From Sulfitobacter sp. THAF37 (GTDB lineage Bacteria > Pseudomonadota > Alphaproteobacteria > Rhodobacterales > Rhodobacteraceae), in contig NZ_CP045372.1 in assembly GCF_009363555.1 (NCBI RefSeq), forward strand, positions 1,685,501 through 1,749,500: DNA of 64,000 bases, given 5' to 3'. The notes beneath the pieces were generated by a model that worked only from the letters and a program-made list of their open reading frames with translations, was not told the origin of the DNA and did no database searches. The stretch's first letter is position 1; each line of letters opens with the position of its first letter. The position numbers and the translations under genes were made by a program. This document shows positions 1 through 10,515 of the stretch, piece after piece.

Positions 1-675
1 AGCAATACCCCCGGCGCGGTCACGGACGCGACCGCGGACATTGCCATCACGCTGATGTTGATGACATGCCGCCGCGCGGGCGAGGGGGAGCGGATGGTGC
101 GCGGTGGCCGTTGGCCGGGCTGGCACCCCACGCAGCTACTGGGGCTTCACGTGACCGGCAAGACGCTTGGCGTCGTCGGCATGGGGCGGATTGGCAAGGC
201 CATTGCGCAGCGTGCCGCGCTGGGGTTCGGGATGAAGGTGGTCTTCTTTAACCGTTCGCCGGTGACGGACCTGCCATTCGAGGCAGCGCAATTGGACAGG
301 CTGGAAGATGTGCTGGGCGCGGCCGATGTGGTCGTCCTTGCCGTGCCCGCGACGCCGCAGACGCATCACCTGATCGACGCGGCGGCGCTGGGCGCGATGC
401 GGCAGCACGCCTTTGTGGTCAACATCTCCCGGGGCGACGTGGTGGACGAGGCGGCGCTGATCGACGCGCTGCGACAGGGCCGCATTGCGGGCGCGGGGCT
501 GGACGTCTACGAGTTCGAGCCAGACGTGCCGCGCGCCCTGCGCGAGATGGAGAACGTGACGCTGTTGCCGCACCTCGGGACCTCGACACTGGAGGTGCGG
601 GAGGACATGGGCATGATGGCGGTCGCGAACCTGGTTGCCTTTTTCAAGGACGGCAGGCCGCTGAACCCGGTTTAG
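1..675 (+). CDS. D-isomer-specific 2-hydroxyacid dehydrogenase, 3' part (5' end outside window)
   Basis: The frame is open from base 1, so the start lies upstream and the internal ATGs at 55 and 61 are not starts. The visible part carries the NAD-binding Rossmann segment with GMGRIGKAIAQR, then the catalytic signatures of the family: Arg in NISRGDVVDE, Glu in YEFEP and His in LLPHLGTST. Members reduce glyoxylate or hydroxypyruvate, or oxidise D-2-hydroxyacids, with NAD(P)H in the cytoplasm. It resembles the second dehydrogenase at 41690-42676 over the whole visible length, so the two are paralogues. Family is certain; substrate (glyoxylate/hydroxypyruvate most likely) is inferred. Confidence 0.9.
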   Translation, partial: SNTPGAVTDATADIAITLMLMTCRRAGEGERMVRGGRWPGWHPTQLLGLHVTGKTLGVVGMGRIGKAIAQRAALGFGMKVVFFNRSPVTDLPFEAAQLDRLEDVLGAADVVVLAVPATPQTHHLIDAAALGAMRQHAFVVNISRGDVVDEAALIDALRQGRIAGAGLDVYEFEPDVPRALREMENVTLLPHLGTSTLEVREDMGMMAVANLVAFFKDGRPLNPV

Positions 676-697
676 GGCGCGACCGAGAACCCGCCTC

Positions 698-710
698 CGG
701 CGCAGCGCCG
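698..710. terminator. Short hairpin between convergent genes
   Basis: Perfect 5-bp inverted repeat CGGCG-CAG-CGCCG followed on the plus strand by ATTGTTTTCG. It sits in the 72-bp gap between two convergent genes, so a weak terminator for the dehydrogenase is plausible. The stem is short and could be chance. Confidence 0.35.
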
Positions 711-747
711 ATTGTTTTCGCTGTGGGTGTTCGGTGGCCGCCGCGTG

Positions 748-2046
748 CTATTCCGCCGCTTGCCTTTCCACCCTCGCCCCGTCGGGGATGGTAGGTGCGG
801 CGCTGTTCAACGCCTCGATGGCAAAGCCCGCGGCGGCCTTGTACTTGGCCATGAACTCTGCCCGTTCCATTGGCGGGATCACCTCGTCGATGTCGTCGAA
901 GTTGCCGCCGCAGCGGTCGTTTACCATATTCAGCAGGCCAAAGGGCCCGGCGCCCCGGTTGCGCAGGATCAGGGCCGAGATCGGCGCGCAGAGCTTTGCG
1001 TCGAAAGCCGCCAGCGCCGCGGGTGTGACGCCATGAGAGAGGAAGGCCGCGCCCAGCTCGCGCGCGTCCACGATGGCCTGGCTCGCCCCGTTCGAGCCGG
1101 TCGGATACATCGCGTGGGCCGCGTCGCCCATCAGGGCCACGGGGCCGTCGGCCCAGGTGTCCACCGGATCTCGGTCGATCATCGGGTTCTCGTAGGCCAC
1201 CTGCGCCCCGCGCAGCAGGGCCGGCACGTCGAGCCAGTCATAAACCCAGTCGTCGAAGTGATGTGCGAAATCCTCGATCTTCACCTGTCGGAACCAGCCG
1301 ACGCCGTCGCGCGCCGCAGGATCGTCCATGGTGACTTCCGCGATCCAGTTGACCTGCGCCAGCCCGGTGTCGGGGTCGGGCGGCGAGATCGGGTAAATCA
1401 CCATCCGCTGGCGATGGGTGCCCAGCCCGATGAAGGACGCGCCGGTGCGCACGGGTTTGACCATGCTGGTGCCGCGCCACATCACCGCGCCGCCCCAGTG
1501 GATCGGCGGCTGATCGGGATGCATCTGTGCGCGGACCCGCGAATGGATCCCGTCCGCGCCGATCAGCAGCGCGCCGCCCTCCTGCCGCTCCGCCCCGTCC
1601 GCATCGGTGATCAGCGCCGTCACGCCACCGGTTTCGTTTTTCTGATAACCTGTCACGCGGCTGCCCAGCCGGATCGCGTCCTCACCGGCGCGGTCCAGCA
1701 GCACCTGCGCCAGCAGCATCTGCAACTGGCCCCGGTGCATGGCGTATTGCGGCCAGTTGTATCCCGCCTCCAGCCCCCGTGGCTCAGCATAGATTTCCTG
1801 GCCCTGCTGGCCCACCAACGCCCATTCCCGGGCGGGCACACCGGCCTTGTCCAGGTCCGCCGCGGTGATCCCCATCTCGAACAATTCGCGGACCGCGTTG
1901 GGTTGCAGATTGATGCCCACCCCGAGGGGCCGCAGCGCGCCCACGGATTCGAAGATCGTGAAGGGGACACCGATCTGGTGCAGCGTCAGCCCAAGGGCAA
2001 GGCCGCCGATGCCGCCCCCGGCAATCATCACTCTGTTCTCGGTCAT
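748..2046 (-). CDS. FAD-dependent aromatic-type monooxygenase
   Basis: About 432 aa. The start is the ATG at 2046 because the FAD-binding GGGIGG (residues 10-15) then sits at the N-terminus; the open frame upstream has no such features. A DG motif (IGADGIHSRVR) and the GD motif (MGDAAHAMYPTGSNGASQA) complete the class A flavoprotein monooxygenase pattern seen in salicylate and 3-hydroxybenzoate hydroxylases. It would hydroxylate a small, probably aromatic or heterocyclic substrate using NAD(P)H and O2. It is the last gene of a minus-strand row after the amidohydrolase (59 bp away) and the polyamine-type ABC genes, suggesting a role in breaking down an imported amine or amide. Substrate unknown. 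Confidence 0.85.
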   Translation of the reverse strand: MTENRVMIAGGGIGGLALGLTLHQIGVPFTIFESVGALRPLGVGINLQPNAVRELFEMGITAADLDKAGVPAREWALVGQQGQEIYAEPRGLEAGYNWPQYAMHRGQLQMLLAQVLLDRAGEDAIRLGSRVTGYQKNETGGVTALITDADGAERQEGGALLIGADGIHSRVRAQMHPDQPPIHWGGAVMWRGTSMVKPVRTGASFIGLGTHRQRMVIYPISPPDPDTGLAQVNWIAEVTMDDPAARDGVGWFRQVKIEDFAHHFDDWVYDWLDVPALLRGAQVAYENPMIDRDPVDTWADGPVALMGDAAHAMYPTGSNGASQAIVDARELGAAFLSHGVTPAALAAFDAKLCAPISALILRNRGAGPFGLLNMVNDRCGGNFDDIDEVIPPMERAEFMAKYKAAAGFAIEALNSAAPTIPDGARVERQAAE

Positions 2047-2105
2047 GGTCCCTCGGTTCGTCCGTCTGGCTGCTTGGGTCCTTATAGGCAGGTTTGCCCG
2101 CAGGG

Positions 2106-3785
2106 TCAGCCCCGTTCGAAGGTGACTTTGCCGTCGCAGATCGTCAGCTCCGCCCGTGCCCGGGTGATGTCGGCGGGGGCGAGGGCGGTCAGATCGTGGC
2201 TCATCACCGCCACATCCGCCATCATGCCCACCTTGAGCTGGCCCTTGCGGTCCTCGTTGAACTCCACCCAGGCGTTGTCGCGCGTATAGCTTGCCAGCGT
2301 GTCCTGCAGGCTTTGCGTCTGGTCTGGCCAGTCCGGACCCAGATCGAGCGGCGCGATCGCAGCCTTGATGTTGGGCATCACGTCCACCGGTATGACCGGC
2401 CAGTCGGTCGAGAACACAACCCGCGCACCGGTGTCGCGGATGTCCTGCCACGCATAGGCCCCGGCGATCTGGTCGGCGTGCAGGTAGTCGCCAACCGCGC
2501 CGGGCGGAAAGAAGTGGCCGCGCGGGGCGTGGGCCGGCTGGATCGAGGCGACGATGCCCAGTTCCGCCAACCGAGGGATGTCATCGCTGTGCATGACTTC
2601 AAGGTGTTCGATCCGGTGGCGGCTGTCGCGTCTGCCATTGGCGGCCTGCGCGGCGGCGTAGGCGTCAATGGTGCGACGCACGCCTGCGTCGCCGATGGCG
2701 TGAACCGCGATCTGCATCCCGTGGCGGTCCGCCTCTTGCGCGGCGGCGACAAAGTGGTCCTGGGTAAAGACCTCGTCGCCCGTGTTGTCATCCTTGCCCA
2801 GCGCGCCGGGGTAGGGGCGCATCATGAGCGCGGTGCCGCTTTCGATCACGCCGTCGATGAACATCTTCATATGGCCGCACCAGACCTTGTCGCCGGTGAA
2901 GCGTTCGTACATGGGCACGCCTTCATCCGCGATCCGGTCGATCGGGTCGGTGCCCTTGAAATGGAAAGGCACCATGCAGCGGCAAAGCAGACGGCCCTCG
3001 GCCTCAAGTTCCGTCAGCAACTCCAGCTGATAGAGATTGCCGTCCATCAGGTGCAACCCGGTGATGCCCTGCGCCGCGCAATGGGCCAGCCCCTTTGCGA
3101 TGGCGTCCTTGTCCATCGCGCGCTGTTCGGCTGTCGGGGCCGGGACCGGATCCTTGCCGGTGGTCAGGCCCAACATATCGCGCCCCCCGTGGCGGGTCAG
3201 GGCGAGGATCGGGCTATAGGCGCCTGGCTCCAGCAGTTCGCCGCTGGCAAGGCCGTCGTCGCCCATCACGATTTCCGAACCCGCGTCGACCTCGCCCCCC
3301 TGCAGCAGGCCCGCGGCCTCGAGCGCGGCGGTATTCGCCCAGACGGTGTGGTGATCGGCGGCGAACATCGCCAGCGGGCGGTCCGGCAGGATCTGGTCCA
3401 GGTCGTGCCGGGTCAGGTTTCGTCCGGTGCCGAGGATGCCGTAGTTCGCCCCTACGCAGAACACCAGCTCGGTCTCGGGGATGTCGGCGGCGTAGGGGCG
3501 TATCACCGCGGTCATTTCCTCCAGCCCCTGCACCGTATGAAGGTTGAGGCTGGTCAGTTCCACCGACCCGCCGAAGAGGTGGACATGACTGTCGATCAGC
3601 CCCGGCAGCACCGTGCCGCCTGCCGCGTCGATCAGGCGGGTGCCGTCACCGGCCAGCGCCATCACTTCAGTATCGGAGCCTACGGCAGTCAGCGTCCCGC
3701 CCGTGATCGCAAGCGCCTGTGCTTCTGGCTGATCGGGGTCGAAGGTCATCAGCTTGCCGTTGTGGACGATGGTGTCGGGGGTCAT
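2106..3785 (-). CDS. Amidohydrolase family 3 (YtcJ-like) metal-dependent hydrolase
   Basis: 559 aa, the usual length for YtcJ-like amidohydrolases. The metal-binding HxH is seen in LIDSHVHLFGG, with further ligands expected in the HAIGDAG, HRIEHLEVM and FSTDWPV segments. No signal peptide, so a cytoplasmic enzyme. These proteins hydrolyse C-N bonds (amides, formamides, cyclic imides) but few have known substrates. It lies 113 bp downstream of the ABC substrate-binding gene, separated by two strong hairpins, and upstream of the flavin monooxygenase. The context suggests action on the molecule imported by the transporter. Family is certain, substrate is not. Confidence 0.88.
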   Translation of the reverse strand: MTPDTIVHNGKLMTFDPDQPEAQALAITGGTLTAVGSDTEVMALAGDGTRLIDAAGGTVLPGLIDSHVHLFGGSVELTSLNLHTVQGLEEMTAVIRPYAADIPETELVFCVGANYGILGTGRNLTRHDLDQILPDRPLAMFAADHHTVWANTAALEAAGLLQGGEVDAGSEIVMGDDGLASGELLEPGAYSPILALTRHGGRDMLGLTTGKDPVPAPTAEQRAMDKDAIAKGLAHCAAQGITGLHLMDGNLYQLELLTELEAEGRLLCRCMVPFHFKGTDPIDRIADEGVPMYERFTGDKVWCGHMKMFIDGVIESGTALMMRPYPGALGKDDNTGDEVFTQDHFVAAAQEADRHGMQIAVHAIGDAGVRRTIDAYAAAQAANGRRDSRHRIEHLEVMHSDDIPRLAELGIVASIQPAHAPRGHFFPPGAVGDYLHADQIAGAYAWQDIRDTGARVVFSTDWPVIPVDVMPNIKAAIAPLDLGPDWPDQTQSLQDTLASYTRDNAWVEFNEDRKGQLKVGMMADVAVMSHDLTALAPADITRARAELTICDGKVTFERG

Positions 3786-3808
3786 TCAATAGCTCCGTGA
3801 AGGGGGGG

Positions 3809-3853
3809 CCGATTTCTTGCAAGAAATCGGGTCGGAATTTTTGAGAAATTCCG
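3809..3853. repeat. Twin perfect hairpins in an operon gap
   Basis: Positions 3809-3830 form a perfect 22-bp palindrome with core GATTTCTTGCAAGAAATC. Immediately after, 3833-3853 form a second hairpin with 8-bp arms CGGAATTT and AAATTCCG around a 5-nt loop. They lie between the binding-protein gene and the amidohydrolase on the minus strand, in an otherwise GC-rich window. They could stabilise the 3' end of the upstream mRNA, attenuate read-through, or be an intergenic repeat element. Confidence 0.7.
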
Positions 3854-3898
3854 GGGCGCGTGACGGCAGCCGGGGGCGTGTCCCGGCTGCCGACGGTC

Positions 3899-4918
3899 TT
3901 ACTTCTGGAGTTCGGTCCAGATCGCCGTGTAGATCTTGGTCGCTTCCGGCGGGCAGGTCTTGGCCACATAGGCCGCGCCCTTCAGGTCTTCGGGCACGAC
4001 GATCTCGGGGGCAGACTTCATATCCTCCGGCATGAACTCCTCCGAGCCCTTGATGCCGTTGGCGTAGCGCGCGAATTCCGACAGCATCGCGGCGTTCTCG
4101 GGCGCCATGATGAAGTTGAGGAACGTCTTGGCTTCTTCCACGTTCTGCGCGTCCGCGAGGATGGCGGCGTTATCCATCCAGACGGGATAGCCTTCCTGCG
4201 GATAGCCGAAGGCGATGTCCTCGTTCAGATTGCGCGAGCGGAACGATGCCCCGTTCCAGTTCACACCGGCGGAAACATCGCCCTTGGCGAATTTCTCGAT
4301 CATGCCGTAATCCATCGACAGCCAGTTCTTCTTGGCCTCGACCATTGTGTCGCGGACCTTTTTCAGGACTTCCTTGTCCGCGGTGCATTGTTCGCCGCCG
4401 ACATAGTGGATCGCCATGCCCATGACGTCATTCATTTCGGGCACCACGTTGATCTTGCCCTTCAGCTCTTCTGGCGGGTCAAAGATCACGGCAGCGGTGT
4501 TGATGTCGCCGTCATAGACGGCGGTGTTCACGGTCACACCAACGGTGCCCCACTGCCAGGGCACGGTATAGTTGCGGCCCGGATCGAATTCCACGTCGAC
4601 CCACTGCGGGTCCATGTGCTTGAAATTCTCCATCTCGTTGGGCTTGCTTTCCATCAGCAGCCCTTCCTGGATGAAGATCGGCACATAGGTGCCCGAGGGG
4701 ACCACGATGTCAAATCCGTGACCGCCGGCCTTGATCTTGGCCAGCGCGGTGTCGTTGCTGTCGTAGTCGGTAACGGTGACTTTGATCCCGGTCTCTTCCT
4801 CGAACTTGTCGATCATTTCGGGGCTGGTGTAGTTGCCCCAGTTGTAGATGTTCAGCTCGCCTTCGGCGAAGGCGGGTGTGGCCAGCACCAGTGTCAGGGC
4901 CGTAAATGTCCGTTTCAT
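3899..4918 (-). CDS. ABC transporter substrate-binding protein, polyamine (PotD/PotF) family
   Basis: 339 aa with a Sec signal peptide (MKRTFTALTLVLATPAFAEG), so periplasmic. The mature protein begins with LNIYNWGNYTSPEMIDKFEEE, the typical opening of spermidine/putrescine binding proteins, and has the usual length. It would capture a polyamine or a related cationic amine and deliver it to the two permeases encoded just upstream. The gap to the permease gene is 18 bp. The downstream amidohydrolase and monooxygenase hint that the ligand is a compound other than plain spermidine that is then degraded. Confidence 0.88.
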   Translation of the reverse strand: MKRTFTALTLVLATPAFAEGELNIYNWGNYTSPEMIDKFEEETGIKVTVTDYDSNDTALAKIKAGGHGFDIVVPSGTYVPIFIQEGLLMESKPNEMENFKHMDPQWVDVEFDPGRNYTVPWQWGTVGVTVNTAVYDGDINTAAVIFDPPEELKGKINVVPEMNDVMGMAIHYVGGEQCTADKEVLKKVRDTMVEAKKNWLSMDYGMIEKFAKGDVSAGVNWNGASFRSRNLNEDIAFGYPQEGYPVWMDNAAILADAQNVEEAKTFLNFIMAPENAAMLSEFARYANGIKGSEEFMPEDMKSAPEIVVPEDLKGAAYVAKTCPPEATKIYTAIWTELQK

Positions 4919-4936
4919 GGTTTTGCTCCCGTTGGC

Positions 4937-5737
4937 TTAGTTCTTGATTTTGCTCAGCACGGTGAACGCGATGACAAATGTCACCGAGATGCCGAGCAGC
5001 ACGGTCGAGATCGCGTTGATCTCTGGCGTGACCACCCGCCGCAACTGGCCGAGCATATAGGTAGGCAGCGTATCCTGCCCTGCGGATTTAACAAACTCCG
5101 TGATCACCACATCGTCCAGCGAAATCACGAAGGCAAGCATCGCGCCAGCCAGGATTCCCGGCCAGAGCTGCGGCAGGGTGATCCGGCGAAACACCTGAAA
5201 GGGGGGCGCGTAAAGGTCGGCGGCGGCTTGCTCAAGGCTGAGGTCCATCCCCTGCAACCGCGCCCGGATGGGCAGGTAGGCGAAAGGAATGCAGAATGCC
5301 GAATGCGCGACGATCAGATAGGCAAGGCCGGTGTACCCGGTGGCGACCTTGATCATCGCAAAGAAGATCAGCAGGGCAACGGCAGTCACGATCTCGGGCA
5401 CCATCAACGGCTGATTGATCATGGCAAAGACCGCCGCCTGTCCCCGGAACTTGCGGGTGCGGGTGGTGGCCAGCGCCGCCAGCACGGCACAGAAGGTCGA
5501 AATGCCCGACGCCCAGAGCGCGATGACCAGGCTGCGTATCGTCGCCTCCTGCACCTGTTCGTTTTCCCAGGCGGACTGATACCAGCGCCAGGAAAACCCC
5601 TCCCATATGGCGATGGAGGATCCTGCGTTGAAAGAATAGATGACCAGCAGGATGATCGGCATGTAAAGCAGCACGAAACAGACCATCGCGATGGTCGTGA
5701 ACCCGGTCTGTCGGCTGATGTTGAACTGCTTAGACAC
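4937..5737 (-). CDS. ABC transporter permease, PotC-like
   Basis: About 266 aa, inner-membrane permease. I place the start at the GTG at 5737 (reads SKQFNISRQT next), which overlaps the stop of the PotB-like gene by 8 nt; the longer open frame upstream only runs antiparallel to known features and lacks homology-like sequence. Hydrophobic segments begin with TTIAMVCFVLLYMPIILLVI. The cytoplasmic EAA loop that docks on the ATPase is EQAAADLYAPPFQVFRRITL. With the PotB-like protein it forms the translocation pore of the polyamine-type importer. Confidence 0.88.
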   Translation of the reverse strand: MSKQFNISRQTGFTTIAMVCFVLLYMPIILLVIYSFNAGSSIAIWEGFSWRWYQSAWENEQVQEATIRSLVIALWASGISTFCAVLAALATTRTRKFRGQAAVFAMINQPLMVPEIVTAVALLIFFAMIKVATGYTGLAYLIVAHSAFCIPFAYLPIRARLQGMDLSLEQAAADLYAPPFQVFRRITLPQLWPGILAGAMLAFVISLDDVVITEFVKSAGQDTLPTYMLGQLRRVVTPEINAISTVLLGISVTFVIAFTVLSKIKN

Positions 5738-6641
5738 GGTGCGGCTCCTGGTTTCCGGCAGCGCGGACGTAAGCGAGCAGGGCGACCATGACGATCGCCA
5801 GCAGCGTGATCGACAGCGCCGCACCCAGCGGCCAGTTGCGGCCCTGGCCGAACTGCAGCTCGATCAGGTTGCCGATCATCAGCTGGTTGCCGCCCCCCAT
5901 GACGCGCGGTGTCACATAGGCGCCCAGGGAGGGCACGAAGACCAGGATGGACCCTGCGATAACCCCCGGCTTGACCAGCGGCAGGATCACCCGGCGCAGC
6001 ACCTGAAGACGGGTGGCGTAAAGGTCGTATCCCGCCTCGACAAGGCTGAAATCCAGCCGTTCCATCGACGCATAAAGCGGTAGCACCATCAGCGGCAGGT
6101 AGACATAGACCATGCCCAGCAGGATCGAGAATTCGGTGAACAGCATCTGGATCGGTGCGTCGATGACCCCGATCCACAGCAGCAAGGTGTTCACGGTGCC
6201 TTCGGCGCGGATCAGCTCGACAATCGCAAATGTGCGGATCAGCAGGTTGGTCCAGAACGGAATGATGATCAGCAGCATCCACAGATCACGCTGCTTTTTC
6301 GGTCGGGTCGCGATGAAATAGGCGGTGGGAAAGCCGAAGAACAGGCAAAGCACCGTGGTCATCAGCGACAGCTTGACCGAGCGCCAGAAGATGCTCAGAT
6401 GCGCGTCCGACCAGGCCAGCGTGTCATCGAAGATGTCACGCTCCATGAAGACGTTGAACCACGCCTGCCATGACCCCTGCCATTCGACACCGCCGTAATC
6501 TCCGGGGGTGAGGAACGAATAGAACAACGTGATCAGCAGCGGCCCGGCGGCGGCGAAGACCAGGATGAAAAGCGCAGGCGCCAGCAGCAGCCAGCGGCGG
6601 CGGCTGGCCCGTGCATCTGCGGTCGAGGACATGTCGGCCAT
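5730..6641 (-). CDS. ABC transporter permease, PotB-like
   Basis: 303 aa with about six membrane segments, the first being WLLLAPALFILVFAAAGPLL. The EAA loop reads VEAGYDLYATRLQVLRRVIL. It pairs with the PotC-like permease whose GTG start overlaps this stop. The start at 6641 (MADMSSTADA) is 4 nt from the stop of the ATPase gene upstream, so the genes are co-translated. Length and membrane pattern are normal for the family. Confidence 0.88.
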   Translation of the reverse strand: MADMSSTADARASRRRWLLLAPALFILVFAAAGPLLITLFYSFLTPGDYGGVEWQGSWQAWFNVFMERDIFDDTLAWSDAHLSIFWRSVKLSLMTTVLCLFFGFPTAYFIATRPKKQRDLWMLLIIIPFWTNLLIRTFAIVELIRAEGTVNTLLLWIGVIDAPIQMLFTEFSILLGMVYVYLPLMVLPLYASMERLDFSLVEAGYDLYATRLQVLRRVILPLVKPGVIAGSILVFVPSLGAYVTPRVMGGGNQLMIGNLIELQFGQGRNWPLGAALSITLLAIVMVALLAYVRAAGNQEPHRV

Positions 6642-6645
6642 CAGG

Positions 6646-7734
6646 TCAATCCCTCAGAACCTGGCCGATACCCGGCGCGAACTGCACGCCCACGCGGTCG
6701 CCGGTATTGAACTGCGCGGCTGCATCGGGCCGGTTCTGCTGGCGCACCACGAAAGCGGTGCCGTCCGCCATCGCCACATGGTAATGCGTGTCGGTGCCGA
6801 AGTAGACGACCTGCTCCAGCGTGCCTGACAGCAGACCGTCGGTCTCCGGCACGATGCTGGCGTGTTCAGGCCGCACGGCCAGGGTCACTTTGCCCTTGCC
6901 CTCGCCGCTCTTGGCCGCGCGTGCCGCGATCTGCGTGCCCGACGACAGCCGCACCGTCGCGGTGTCGCCGCTGATGTCCGTCACCTCCGCCGGGAGGAAA
7001 TTGGTATCCCCGATAAAGTCGGCGACAAAGCGTTCCGCCGGCTGGTCGTAGATCTGGCGCGGGTTGCCGATCTGCCGGATCTCGCCGGCGCTCATCACCG
7101 CGATCCTGTCCGACATGGTCAGCGCCTCTTCCTGATCGTGCGTGACAAAAACAAAGGTGATGCCGGTTTCGGTCTGAAGGCGCTTCAGTTCCAGCTGCAT
7201 GTCCTTGCGCAGCTTGAAATCCAGCGCGCTCAGCGGTTCATCCAGCAGCAGCACCCGCGGTTTCGGCGCCAGCGCCCGCGCCAGCGCAACGCGCTGCTGC
7301 TGGCCACCGGAGATCTGGCCGGTCTGGCGGTCCGCCATTTCGGTCATCTTTACCAGGGCCATCATCTCGTCCACCGTCTTTTTGATCTCGGCCTTGGGCT
7401 TGCCCAGCATTTCCAACCCGAAGCCGATGTTCTGTGCGACCGTCAGGTGCGGGAACAGCGCGTAGCTCTGGAACACGGTATTCACGGGACGTTTGTGGGG
7501 CGGCAGGTCCAGCAGGTTCTGCCCGTGCATGGTCAGCGCGCCCGCGGTGGGATGTTCGAACCCCGCGATCATGCGCAGCAGGGTCGTCTTGCCGCAGCCC
7601 GAGGGGCCGAGAAGCGTGAAGAACTCGTTGTCACTGATGTCGATGCTGGCGTCGGCCAGTGCCACCACGGGCGGTTGACCGGGATAGACCTTGCGCAGAT
7701 TGCGGATACTGATGGCTGTCGCCACTTTGAGCAT
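6646..7734 (-). CDS. ABC transporter ATP-binding protein, PotA-like
   Basis: 362 aa. Walker [10 protein letters not shown], signature [14 protein letters not shown] and Walker [12 protein letters not shown] are all present, followed by a C-terminal TOBE-type region (about 280-362), which is the PotA architecture. It is the first gene of the minus-strand transporter operon. The chosen ATG at 7734 is preceded directly by a G-run, leaving very little spacing; the in-frame GTG three codons later (VATAISI) would have a better gap and may be the true start. It energises import through the two permeases downstream. Confidence 0.9.
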   Translation of the reverse strand: MLKVATAISIRNLRKVYPGQPPVVALADASIDISDNEFFTLLGPSGCGKTTLLRMIAGFEHPTAGALTMHGQNLLDLPPHKRPVNTVFQSYALFPHLTVAQNIGFGLEMLGKPKAEIKKTVDEMMALVKMTEMADRQTGQISGGQQQRVALARALAPKPRVLLLDEPLSALDFKLRKDMQLELKRLQTETGITFVFVTHDQEEALTMSDRIAVMSAGEIRQIGNPRQIYDQPAERFVADFIGDTNFLPAEVTDISGDTATVRLSSGTQIAARAAKSGEGKGKVTLAVRPEHASIVPETDGLLSGTLEQVVYFGTDTHYHVAMADGTAFVVRQQNRPDAAAQFNTGDRVGVQFAPGIGQVLRD

Positions 7735-7821
7735 TCCCCCATTTTGGTCGTCTCATGGTCGCCCAGCAGGGGGGCAAATACCATGAAGTTGAATGATTGC
7801 GGCATTCTTGGGGTGAAAAAA

Positions 7822-7837
7822 TACCCCCACAGGGGTA
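7822..7837. promoter_or_regulatory. Candidate operator dyad TACCCC-N4-GGGGTA
   Basis: Perfect inverted repeat TACCCC / GGGGTA with a 4-nt spacer, 40 bp before the LuxR-type gene and about 88 bp from the divergent transporter start. It is the only clear dyad in this 142-bp divergent promoter region, so it is the best candidate site for the regulator encoded next to it. Binding is inferred. Confidence 0.45.
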
Positions 7838-7876
7838 GTCATTGATTAGTTTTTGGTCTGGATGGGGTTATAAATC

Positions 7877-8674
7877 ATGGAAATGCTCAGACCGGGCGAT
7901 ATTCAGCGCCTGCAAAAGACGATGGCACATGCCCGCGACGAATCGTTCTTCGGTCTGTTCCGCAACCTGCTGCGCGCACGGATCGGGTTCGATACCTTCC
8001 TGATCTTGCGTTTCAGCGACAGCGGCACACCGCAGTCCCTGAACGCCTGGCTGGCGGATCATTCGCTCAAGACGACGTATCCGCAACACTACCTTGACGG
8101 GACCTACCGGCTCGATCCCTTCTTCCAGATGCGCAAGCGGGCGACGCCCGGTGCGTTGTACCGCCTGTCAGACATTGCACCCGACCGGTTCTTTTCCGGC
8201 GAATACTACCTGGAATACTATCGCAAGACCGAAATCTGCGACGAGGTCGGTCTGCTGGTCGATCTGCAGGACGGCGCAACCGGCCACCTGTCGATGAGCC
8301 GTCAGGCCGGGCGCGGCCGCTTCAGGCGCCGCGAACTGCAATGCCTGCGGCACTACAGCCCCGTTCTTCTGGAATTGTTGCGCCAGTACTGCGAATACCT
8401 CCAGGATCAGCAGGAGGGACGCGCCCCACCGCCCGTGCAACGTCCGCTGGACGCGGTGATCCGAAGCCATGTCACCGACCAGACAGGCAAGGCGCTGACC
8501 CGCCGCGAAGCGCAGCTGGCGGCCCTGATCCTGCAGGGGCATTCGAACCTGTCGGCGGCACTGGACCTCGGTATCTCGCGCGAGACGGTCAAGGTCCACC
8601 GCCGCAACATCTACCGCAAGCTGGACATCTCCTCGCAGGCCGAACTCTTTGCGGCGCTGAAGGACCTGTTCTGA
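7877..8674 (+). CDS. LuxR-family transcriptional regulator
   Basis: 265 aa. The C-terminal ~60 residues are a LuxR-type helix-turn-helix (KALTRREAQLAALILQG then ISRETVKVHRRNIYRKLDI). The N-terminal ~190 residues look like a GAF/PAS-like sensor domain rather than a response-regulator receiver; no phosphoacceptor pattern or acyl-homoserine-lactone signature was recognised. It is divergent from the polyamine-type operon with 142 bp between, so local control of that operon is the likely role, perhaps with the transported compound as effector. Confidence 0.85.
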   Translation: MEMLRPGDIQRLQKTMAHARDESFFGLFRNLLRARIGFDTFLILRFSDSGTPQSLNAWLADHSLKTTYPQHYLDGTYRLDPFFQMRKRATPGALYRLSDIAPDRFFSGEYYLEYYRKTEICDEVGLLVDLQDGATGHLSMSRQAGRGRFRRRELQCLRHYSPVLLELLRQYCEYLQDQQEGRAPPPVQRPLDAVIRSHVTDQTGKALTRREAQLAALILQGHSNLSAALDLGISRETVKVHRRNIYRKLDISSQAELFAALKDLF

Positions 8675-8675
8675 G

Positions 8676-8692
8676 CTGCCGTCGACCGGCAG
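8676..8692. terminator. Hairpin between convergent luxR-type gene and pgm
   Basis: Perfect inverted repeat CTGCCG-TCGAC-CGGCAG filling the 23-bp space between the two stop codons. There is no T-run, so it may stop transcription only weakly in both directions. Confidence 0.4.
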
Positions 8693-8697
8693 ACCCG

Positions 8698-10353
<1,656 letters not shown>

Positions 10354-10477
10354 TTACATCTGAAAGGGTCGTTGTGGCCGCAGGCGGCCTGCGCGCATCC
10401 GACATCATGTGGACCGGCTGCGCAAGGTCCGGTGCGCGGGGCGGCGCGGACACGCTGACCGCCCCGCCACCCTCCAT

Positions 10478-10515
10478 GATGCGCGCGATCAGGCCTGATG
10501 CGCGCGATCAGGCCT
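10478..10515. repeat. 19-bp perfect tandem duplication at the end of comE
   Basis: The unit GATGCGCGCGATCAGGCCT occurs at 10478-10496 and again at 10497-10515. The second copy contains the comE stop codon (10508-10510), so the duplicated copy repeats the 3' end of the gene in non-coding sequence. Each unit contributes to the small palindrome ATCAGGCCTGAT. Confidence 0.85.
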
